DNA of 5,084 nt from Thermoplasmatales archaeon (GTDB lineage: Archaea; Thermoplasmatota; E2; UBA202; DSCA01). Positions 1-5,084 of this stretch are shown in pieces (the stretch's first letter is position 1; every line of letters starts with the position of its first letter). The DNA is taken from assembly GCA_011049295.1 (NCBI GenBank), contig DSCA01000153.1, positions 1-5,084 on the forward strand, read 5' to 3'. The notes under the pieces are model-generated. The model was not told the origin of the DNA. It searched no databases and was given only the letters and a program-made list of their open reading frames with translations. A program made the translations under genes and the position numbers.

Positions 1-17
1 CAAAAGTATCAAATAAT

Positions 18-35
18 GTCCCCGGCAATAGGGAC
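18..35. repeat. Short inverted repeat (GTCCC/GGGAC) in the leuS leader
   Basis: GTCCC at 18-22 and GGGAC at 31-35 form a perfect 5-bp stem with an 8-nt loop. On the + strand an A-run follows, not a T-run. On the - strand the stem is followed by ATTATTTGATACTTTT, which is T-rich but broken. It could be a weak terminator for a gene lying left of the window or the end of a longer leader structure. The left edge prevents a decision. Confidence 0.3.
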
Positions 36-41
36 AAAAAC

Positions 42-51
42 TATATAAAAA
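42..51 (+). promoter_or_regulatory. Second TATA-like AT box in the leuS leader
   Basis: TATATAAAAA lies in the AT-rich leader. Its centre is about 30 nt before ATG 79, so it could serve as a promoter element for the longer leuS form, either as an archaeal TATA box or a bacterial -10. I see no matching -35 element. This is compositional evidence only. Confidence 0.25.
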
Positions 52-97
52 TGGTTACCAGCCTGGATTGAGTTCAGCATGCCTTCCTTTCACAACG

Positions 98-110
98 CTT
101 ATATAAATTT
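98..110 (+). promoter_or_regulatory. TATA-like AT box upstream of leuS
   Basis: The string CTTATATAAATTT stands out in GC-rich DNA. Its centre (about 103-104) lies roughly 24 nt before ATG 127, the spacing expected between an archaeal TATA box and the start of a leaderless transcript. No Shine-Dalgarno site precedes ATG 127. Read as a bacterial -10 element (TATAAA at 102-107) it has no -35 at suitable distance: TTGAGT at 68-73 is about 28 nt away. If ATG 79 were the true start, this would simply be coding sequence. Confidence 0.35.
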
Positions 111-126
111 CTCCCATATGACCCCG

Positions 127-2907
127 ATGGTGGATTTCACGGCCATAGAGCAAAAATGGCAGCAGCGGTGGTATGAGGAGCGACTGTACGAGGGGCGGCG
201 GGGGGGAGACAAAAAATTCTTCATTCACTTTGCCTATCCCGGCATCTCCGGCTACCTGCATGTGGGCCACATGCGCGGCTTCGCCTACGCGGACATGATT
301 GCCCGGTACAAGAGGATGACCGGCCATGCAGTGTGCTTTCCGGCCGGCTTTCATGCCTCCGGCCTGCCGGCGGTGAGCCTGGCCAAAAAGGTGGAGCGGA
401 GAGACCCCGCCGTTCTGCAGTATCTGCGCGAAAACGGGTGCCCGGAGGAGGTGATAGCCAATTTGGCCGACCCGGCCGAGGTTGTCCGCTACTTCAGCCA
501 GGTGTACGTGGACGACTACTGGAAGCGGTTCGGCTTTTTCATCGACTACACCCGCCTCACGGATACGGTGTCTCCCGGATACCGGCGATTCATCCAGTGG
601 CAGTTCCACAAACTGCGGGAAAAGGAGTTGCTGACCAAAAAACCCCACTTTGCGCCCTTCTGCCCCCAGTGCGGGCCGGTGGCCGTGGACAAGTCGGAAA
701 CCGACATTTCGGAGGGGGGGGACGCGGAGGTGCTGGAGTTCACGGTCATCAAGTTCACAATGGACGACATGGTACTGCCGGCGGCCACCCTGCGACCGGA
801 GACCGTCTTCGGGGTCACCAACATGTGGGTGCATCCGGACGTGGAGTATGTGGTGGCAGAGGTGGGCAACGAGCGATGGATTATATCCGAGGAGGGGCTC
901 CGAAAAATGGCCAGCCAGATGGAGGGAGAGATAAGGGCCGTGGATACTGTCAAGGGCAGCCAGCTGGTGGGCAAAACCTGCACCGATCCCCTGGTAAACC
1001 GGGAGATTCCCGTTCTACCGGCCACCTTTGCCGACCCCGGGGTGGCCACCGGCATCGTGATGTCCGTACCCGCCCATGCCCCCTACGACTACGTGGCCCT
1101 GCGGGAGGCGGCTCCGGACATCGAGCCCCTGGTGATAATCAACGTGGAAGGCTACCAGGTGCCGGCCAGGGAGGTGGTGGAGGAAATGGGAATCCGGAGG
1201 CAGGAGGAGCACGAGGCTCTGGAGGAGGCCACCCGGAGGGTGTACAAGGAGGAGTTCCACCGGGGGGTGCTCAACCGGCGCTGCGGGGAGTACGCGGGCA
1301 CGGCGGTGGCGGAGATAAAGGATGCGGTAAAAAATGCTCTCCTGGAGGCCGGACAGGCCGCCGTACTGCGGGAGTTCTCCCTTCCCGTCATCTGTCGGTG
1401 CGGAAGCCCGGTGGTTATCAAGCGGGTCCCCCACCAGTGGTTCATCCGCTACAGCGACTCGACTCTCACCGAGACCAGCAAGGAGCACGTGCAGAGCATG
1501 CACATTTTTCCGGAGGAGTACCGGCAGGAGCTGCCCAAGGTGCTGGACTGGTTCGGCGACCGGGCCTGCATCCGCCAGGGGTCCTGGCTGGGAACCGAGT
1601 TTCCCTTTGAAGAGGGATGGATTATCGAGCCCATATCTGACTCCACCCTCTACCCCGCCTACTACGTGGTTGCCAAGTACGTCAACCAGGGTCGGATTCA
1701 GCCCGGGGACATGAGCCTTGACTTCTTCGACTACGTGTTTCTGGGCCGGGGGGCGCCCGCCGACCCCCTGTGGGAGGAGGCCCGGCAGGACTTTCTGTAC
1801 TGGTATCCGGTGGACATCAACCTGGGAGGCAAGGAGCACAAGACGGTGCACTTTCCGGTGTTCGTTATGAACCACGTGGCCGTCATGGAGCCCCGGCACT
1901 GGCCGCAGGGCATCTTTGTCCACTGGTGGATCACCCAGCAGAGCGGAGAAAAGATATCCAAATCCAAGGGGGGGGCGGTGCCCATCCCGGATGCCGCCCG
2001 GCGCTACGGCGTGGACACCATGCGTCTCTACTACGCCCACATCGGCGCTCCCTTCGTGGACATCGAGTGGGACGGGGACACCGCCGCCACCTACCGCAAG
2101 CGGCTGGTGCGCCTGTGGCACCTGGCCCAGGAACTGCTGGAGGCGGGGGGCGAGGAGGCGGGGGATGTCGACGACTGGCTGACGGCGGTGGGCGGCCGGG
2201 CCGTCAACGAGGTCCGGGGGGCCATGGAGGAATACGAGCTCCGCCGGGCCGCCAACATCATCTTTTTCGACCTGCCAAATCACCTGCAGTGGTACCAGCG
2301 GCGGGGCGGGCAGCACCGGGCTACGGTTCGCCGCCTGCTGCGCACCTGGCTGACCATGATGACCCCCTTTACCCCCCATCTGGCCGAGGAGCTGTGGGAA
2401 AAAATGGGGGAGCGGCGGCTGGTGTCCCAGCAGGCTTTCCCGGAGCCACAGAAGGTGGACGAGCACATTCTGCAGAGAGAGCAACTGCTGGTGGACACCC
2501 TGCAGGACGTGCAGGAGATTCTGAGCGTGACCAGCCTTGACCCCTCCACCATTTACATCTACACCGCCCCCCCGTGGAAATGGGAGGTGGCCGAAACAGC
2601 CTCCCGTCTGGCCGAAAACGGCACCCTGAGCATGGGCGGCCTGATGAAGCAGGTGATGGAGGATGAAAACATGCGGCGGCAGGGGAAGGCGGTGCCTGCC
2701 TTCGTCCAGAAGCTGCTGCCGGAGGTGCAGCGGGGAACCATGTACCGGCGCATCGACGAATACGGGCACCTGTCCAATGCCCGGGAATTTCTGGAGCGGG
2801 AGCTGGGCGCCCAGGTACGAGTATTCCGGGCCGATGAGCAGGCGCCTGACCCGGGAAACAAGAAAGACCAGGCGGTTCCCCTCCGCCCCGCCATCTACGC
2901 CGAGTAG
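127..2907 (+). CDS. leuS: Leucyl-tRNA synthetase, archaeal/eukaryotic type, full length
   Basis: This enzyme charges tRNA-Leu with leucine using ATP, in the cytoplasm. The frame is open from ATG 79 (942 aa). I start it at ATG 127 (926 aa) because the family usually opens with MxDFxAIExKWQ, and MVDFTAIEQKW begins there. ATG 118 and ATG 79 are also possible, and none has a good Shine-Dalgarno site. In numbering from ATG 79, the HIGH motif is HVGH at 61-64, a zinc-type CPQC is at 195-198, and the CP1 editing domain spans about 230-430. That domain has TLRPETVFGVTN (237-248) and VPAHAPYDY (330-338), whose Asp337 matches the conserved editing aspartate. A CRC follows at 439-441, SDST at 520-523, the KMSKS loop as KISKSKGG (625-632), an anticodon-binding helical domain at about 705-790, and an archaeal-type C-terminal domain at 800-942 ending in RPAIYAE. 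The GlyGly in place of GlyAsn after KSK is unusual. The gene converges on the kinase gene with a 13-bp overlap. The LeuRS assignment is firm; activity as the main housekeeping enzyme is inferred. Confidence 0.92.
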   Translation: MVDFTAIEQKWQQRWYEERLYEGRRGGDKKFFIHFAYPGISGYLHVGHMRGFAYADMIARYKRMTGHAVCFPAGFHASGLPAVSLAKKVERRDPAVLQYLRENGCPEEVIANLADPAEVVRYFSQVYVDDYWKRFGFFIDYTRLTDTVSPGYRRFIQWQFHKLREKELLTKKPHFAPFCPQCGPVAVDKSETDISEGGDAEVLEFTVIKFTMDDMVLPAATLRPETVFGVTNMWVHPDVEYVVAEVGNERWIISEEGLRKMASQMEGEIRAVDTVKGSQLVGKTCTDPLVNREIPVLPATFADPGVATGIVMSVPAHAPYDYVALREAAPDIEPLVIINVEGYQVPAREVVEEMGIRRQEEHEALEEATRRVYKEEFHRGVLNRRCGEYAGTAVAEIKDAVKNALLEAGQAAVLREFSLPVICRCGSPVVIKRVPHQWFIRYSDSTLTETSKEHVQSMHIFPEEYRQELPKVLDWFGDRACIRQGSWLGTEFPFEEGWIIEPISDSTLYPAYYVVAKYVNQGRIQPGDMSLDFFDYVFLGRGAPADPLWEEARQDFLYWYPVDINLGGKEHKTVHFPVFVMNHVAVMEPRHWPQGIFVHWWITQQSGEKISKSKGGAVPIPDAARRYGVDTMRLYYAHIGAPFVDIEWDGDTAATYRKRLVRLWHLAQELLEAGGEEAGDVDDWLTAVGGRAVNEVRGAMEEYELRRAANIIFFDLPNHLQWYQRRGGQHRATVRRLLRTWLTMMTPFTPHLAEELWEKMGERRLVSQQAFPEPQKVDEHILQREQLLVDTLQDVQEILSVTSLDPSTIYIYTAPPWKWEVAETASRLAENGTLSMGGLMKQVMEDENMRRQGKAVPAFVQKLLPEVQRGTMYRRIDEYGHLSNAREFLERELGAQVRVFRADEQAPDPGNKKDQAVPLRPAIYAE

Positions 2908-4472
2908 TCCCGCCACTTGAAGGACTTGGTGATGGCCCGCTTCCAGCCTGCATACAGCCGGCGCCGCCTCTCCTCGCCGATGGAGGGCTCGAACACTTGG
3001 TCGATGTGCTGCTTTTCCCGTAACTCGTCCAGGGACGACCAGTAGCCGGCGGCCAGACCGGCCAGGTAGGCTGCCCCTTTGGCCGTGCCGTCCACCATGG
3101 CGGGGCGCTGAACCGTCACGTTGAGCATGTCGGCCGTGAACTGCACCAGGAAGTCGTTGCGGCAGGCCCCCCCGTCCACGGTGATGGATTTGATGGGAAT
3201 GCCGGCGTCTATCTCCATGGCCAGCAGGATGTCCTTGCACCGGTACACGATGCCCTCCAGGACGGCCCGCACGATGTGCTCCTTTCGGGTGTTCCGGCCC
3301 AGGCCCACCGCCACCCCGCAGGCGTGGGGGTCCCAGTAGGGAGAGGAGAGGCCGGTGAAACCGGGAACGAAGTACACATCCTCGGTGTCCGGCACGGTCT
3401 GGGCCAGACGGTCGGAGTCCTCCACGGATTCGATTATCTGCAGGTTGTCCCGCAGCCACTGGATGGCGGAGCCGGTGGTATTGATCATGCCCTCCAGCAT
3501 GTAGGTGACCTGACCGTCGATGCTCCAGGCAATAAGGGGCAGCAGTTTGTGCAGGGAGGCGGGGGGGCGGGGGCCCACATTCATGTCGATGAAGGTTCCC
3601 GTGCCGTTGGTGCACTTGACGTCGCCGGGGGAAAAGCAGGTTTCGCCGAACAGGGCCGCCTGCTGGTCGGCCACCACGCTCCGGATGGGCAGGGGGGAGC
3701 CCAGCAGGGAGGCGTCCACCTCGCCGAAATCGGCGGTGGTATCTCGCACCTCGGGCAGCATGGCGGCGGGAACGTCAAACAGCTCCAGAAACAGGTCGCT
3801 CCATTTCAGGGAAAACGAGTCAAACATGTTGGTGGCACTGGCGTTGGAGAAGTCGGTAGCGTGCACCTCTCCGCCGGTCAGCTTCCACACCAGCCAGGTG
3901 TCCATGGTGCCGGTGAGCACCTCCCCCGCCTCGGCGCGCTGGCGGGCATCCTCCACGTGGTCCAGCATCCAGCGGGCGTGGGCCAGGGCGGAGGCCGGGG
4001 TGAAGGACAGGTGGGCGGCGGTTATCAGGCGGGCGCCGGTGGGGGTGTGACGGAGGCCCGGCCACAGGCGGGCTATGCCCTGGGCCATGCGCCCCAGACC
4101 CCTGACCAGGCGCATGCTGCGGTGGCCGTCCATCTGGCGGCAGAGGGAGGCGGTGCGGGTGTCGTGCCAGGTGATGGCGTTGTACAGCGGCCGACCCGTC
4201 TGCCGGTCCCACAGCAGATTGGTAGAGCGCAGGGTGGCGATGCCCAGGGCGGCCAGGTTCCGGGGCGGGATGTCCTTCTGGCGGAGGGCTATCTGCATCA
4301 CCGAGAGGCACTGCCGCCACACGTCCTCGGGGTCCAACTCACACCAGCCTTCGCGGGGATACACCGGATGGAGCTCCTGGTAGGCCTGCGACACCACCCG
4401 GGCGTCGTGGTCGAAAACGATGGCCCGAATCCCCGTGGTGCCGGCATCAAGGGCCATTACGTAGTCAGCCAT
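2895..4472 (-). CDS. FGGY-family carbohydrate kinase, glycerol kinase-like with altered substrate site
   Basis: This 525-aa protein is an ATP-dependent sugar or polyol kinase of the FGGY family. It aligns along its whole length with E. coli GlpK. Visible landmarks are the N-terminal phosphate loop DAGTTGIR (9-16), the first FGGY signature YNAITWHDTRTA (97-108), MDTWLVWKLTGG (190-201), ADQQAALFGE (268-277), NGTGTF (289-294), the second signature around GFTGLSSPYWDP (371-382), and VDGGACRNDFL (432-442). The substrate-site Arg82, Asp269 and Gln270 are kept. The GlpK glycerol ligand Glu84 aligns with Ser83, and Tyr135 aligns with Ala160. About 26 extra residues lie between Cys111 and Pro159. The loop 250-262 has no histidine, so the HPr-phosphorylation site of Firmicute GlpK is absent, and the E. 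coli fructose-bisphosphate loop is not recognisable. Start ATG 4472 has GGAGG 6 nt upstream and overlaps the DUF1667 stop by 8 bp. The family is certain; glycerol as substrate is doubtful. Confidence 0.9.
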   Translation of the reverse strand: MADYVMALDAGTTGIRAIVFDHDARVVSQAYQELHPVYPREGWCELDPEDVWRQCLSVMQIALRQKDIPPRNLAALGIATLRSTNLLWDRQTGRPLYNAITWHDTRTASLCRQMDGHRSMRLVRGLGRMAQGIARLWPGLRHTPTGARLITAAHLSFTPASALAHARWMLDHVEDARQRAEAGEVLTGTMDTWLVWKLTGGEVHATDFSNASATNMFDSFSLKWSDLFLELFDVPAAMLPEVRDTTADFGEVDASLLGSPLPIRSVVADQQAALFGETCFSPGDVKCTNGTGTFIDMNVGPRPPASLHKLLPLIAWSIDGQVTYMLEGMINTTGSAIQWLRDNLQIIESVEDSDRLAQTVPDTEDVYFVPGFTGLSSPYWDPHACGVAVGLGRNTRKEHIVRAVLEGIVYRCKDILLAMEIDAGIPIKSITVDGGACRNDFLVQFTADMLNVTVQRPAMVDGTAKGAAYLAGLAAGYWSSLDELREKQHIDQVFEPSIGEERRRRLYAGWKRAITKSFKWRDYSA

Positions 4473-4845
4473 GCAGGGCCTCCATGGAGCGGGTGGCGAT
4501 GACCGCCACGCCGGAGCCAGCGATGTTGCCACAGACGGTCTCGCCGACCCGGACGGGGGCAGACATCCGGATGCCGGCCAGAAGACGCACACCTTCCGGC
4601 ACCAGGTGCCTGGGCAGGGGGCGGGCGCTGCGCACGGGCAGCAGGGGATGGACCCCGTTCTCCACCCATACGGTGGTGGTGAGAACCCGGGTGGGGTTCT
4701 CCAGTTCCTGCACCGCGTAGCTCTCTCCCCGCTTGCAGCGGTTGCCGGTTACCGTGATGCCTTCCGGCTTCCGAACGGCAAGGAGGCTGCATCCCACCGG
4801 GCATTCTATGCAGGTGATGTGATGCTCTTGGCGCTCTTCAGGCAT
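4465..4845 (-). CDS. DUF1667 family protein, four-cysteine putative metal or Fe-S binder
   Basis: This 126-aa protein has the DUF1667 pattern. An N-terminal CIECPVGC (Cys12, Cys15, Cys19) is followed by Cys37 in GNRCKRGESYA, then NPTRVLTTTVWVENG (50-64), a proline-rich lpVRSARPLPRHLVPEG segment (69-85), and a C-terminal VCGNIAGSGVAVIATR (104-119). The Cys-x2-Cys-x3-Cys-x17-Cys spacing resembles the N-terminal [4Fe-4S] motif of molybdopterin oxidoreductases, so metal or Fe-S binding is an inference. Family members are commonly encoded with FAD-dependent glycerol-3-phosphate dehydrogenase-like and NAD(P)H oxidoreductase genes and may be a small accessory redox subunit; no biochemical role is certain. 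It has no signal peptide or membrane segment. Start ATG 4845 is fixed by AGGAAGGA 5 nt upstream and overlaps the preceding stop by 8 bp. Its own stop overlaps the kinase start by 8 bp, so the three genes are probably co-translated. Confidence 0.85.
   Translation of the reverse strand: MPEERQEHHITCIECPVGCSLLAVRKPEGITVTGNRCKRGESYAVQELENPTRVLTTTVWVENGVHPLLPVRSARPLPRHLVPEGVRLLAGIRMSAPVRVGETVCGNIAGSGVAVIATRSMEALHG
4479..4483 (-). promoter_or_regulatory. Ribosome binding site of the FGGY kinase
   Basis: On the - strand this reads GGAGG, 6 nt upstream of ATG 4472. It lies inside the last codons of the DUF1667 gene. It decides the kinase start: the open frame extends 40 codons further upstream, but homology to GlpK also begins just after this ATG. 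Confidence 0.8.
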
Positions 4846-5084
4846 GTTCTTCCTTCCTCACGTGGACAAGTATATTCGTCTCCACATTTTTAAGGTCGCT
4901 GGTGGGCACCCTAAGGCTGACCATTTCCGGGGGGCGGACCACCGGCTGTTTTCCCCGGTGAAAAACGGCGCCCGTATCCTGGTCCACCACGGCGCAGACC
5001 ACGCGGTGTTCCGTCTCCTGCACGCGGAAGTAAAGGGTGGCGGTGTCCTCGTCCAGATGGCGGAGGACCTGGGGAACCACGTAG
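4838..5084 (-). CDS. Small protein of unknown function, 5' end cut by window edge
   Basis: The frame is open from the right edge to a TGA at 4838-4840, giving at least 81 residues. A GTG at 5078-5080 could be the start (80 aa), but the upstream codon (TAC) is still open and any ribosome binding site would lie outside the window, so I treat it as partial. The visible part looks like a soluble beta-rich domain: TLYFRVQETEHRVVCAVVD, then DTGAVFHRG, a proline pair in VVRPPEMVSLRVP, and a charged tail VHVRKEEHA. There is no membrane segment and only one cysteine. The strand-turn-strand with VVD-x-DTG is faintly like FlaG-type small proteins (VVDxxTGEVI, then PPE), but this is a weak resemblance and I do not assign a family. 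It is translationally coupled to the DUF1667 gene by an 8-bp overlap, so it is a genuine operon member. It could equally be the C-terminal part of a larger protein. Confidence 0.7.
   Translation of the reverse strand, partial: YVVPQVLRHLDEDTATLYFRVQETEHRVVCAVVDQDTGAVFHRGKQPVVRPPEMVSLRVPTSDLKNVETNILVHVRKEEHA
4851..4858 (-). promoter_or_regulatory. Ribosome binding site of the DUF1667 gene
   Basis: On the - strand this reads AGGAAGGA, ending 5 nt before ATG 4845, within the last codons (RKEE) of the preceding small gene. It supports the chosen start and translational coupling. Confidence 0.8.

Noticed and set aside
52..66. Overlapping small dyads TGGTTACCA and CCAGCCTGG as a possible operator
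   Set aside because: The arms are only 4 bp each and such dyads are expected by chance; nothing else supports a regulator site.
1..78. T-box riboswitch leader, as often found before aminoacyl-tRNA synthetase genes in Firmicutes
   Set aside because: No AGGGTGG-type T-box sequence or terminator/antiterminator pair is visible. Only 78-126 bases of leader are in the window, so one further upstream cannot be excluded.
333..1610. Open frame of 425 codons on the + strand within leuS
   Set aside because: It is a frame-shifted shadow of leuS, rich in Gly, Arg and Pro, and the leuS frame is supported by motifs throughout.
1968..1975. Possible frameshift in leuS at the G8 tract
   Set aside because: KISKSK before the tract and the PIPDAARRYGVDTMRLYY segment after it are both family-like and in the same frame.
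2826..2854. CCGGG/CCCGG arms around a perfect CAGGCGCCTG palindrome (2839-2848) near the leuS 3' end, considered as a terminator
   Set aside because: It lies inside leuS coding sequence, the outer arms are only 5 bp, and no T-run follows on either strand.
1015..3615. Open frame of 866 codons on the - strand crossing both leuS and the kinase gene
   Set aside because: It is antisense to leuS and out of frame with the kinase. Its translation is low-complexity (Gly, Pro, His, Arg-rich) with no domain pattern. It follows from the high GC at third codon positions of the real genes.
3276..4502. Open frame of 408 codons on the + strand opposite the kinase gene
   Set aside because: Its product is a Gly/His/Gln/Ala-rich string without recognisable motifs, as expected for the complement of a GC-rich gene. 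The kinase on the - strand has full-length homology.

Overview
The window is GC-rich (roughly 60-65% by eye), densely coding DNA from a prokaryote. It holds one long gene on the + strand and a compact three-gene block on the - strand, and the two converge. The only sizeable non-coding stretch is the AT-rich first ~126 bases.

Layout. Bases 1-126 are an AT-rich leader with a short hairpin and two TATA-like boxes. From 127 (or 79/118) to 2907 (+) runs a full-length class I leucyl-tRNA synthetase. Its sequence is of the archaeal/eukaryotic type: archaeal-like opening, CP1 editing domain, and the long C-terminal domain ending in a PAIY-type tail. It meets the - strand block tail to tail with a 13-bp overlap. 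The - strand block, in transcription order, is a partial small unknown protein (5084 to 4838), a DUF1667 protein with four N-terminal cysteines (4845 to 4465), and a GlpK-like FGGY carbohydrate kinase (4472 to 2895). Both junctions inside the block are 8-bp ATGNNTGA overlaps, and strong Shine-Dalgarno sequences lie inside the preceding genes. This indicates one operon with coupled translation, entering from beyond the right edge.

How the genes relate. From family knowledge, DUF1667 proteins are often encoded beside an FAD-dependent glycerol-3-phosphate dehydrogenase-like enzyme, a pyridine-nucleotide oxidoreductase and a glycerol kinase. The - strand block therefore looks like the distal end of a glycerol or polyol phosphorylation/oxidation operon. 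However, two of the residues that hold glycerol in E. coli GlpK are changed here (Glu to Ser and Tyr to Ala by eye alignment), and about 26 residues are inserted near the substrate pocket. The true substrate may not be glycerol. The synthetase is a translation gene with no evident functional link to the operon.

Organism. Strong Shine-Dalgarno sites and the DUF1667/FGGY pairing fit an anaerobic high-GC Firmicute-like bacterium, but also some archaea. The archaeal-type LeuRS and a TATA box spaced for leaderless transcription point towards an archaeon or a transferred gene. The window alone does not decide this. No transposons, CRISPR arrays, tRNAs or rRNAs were seen.
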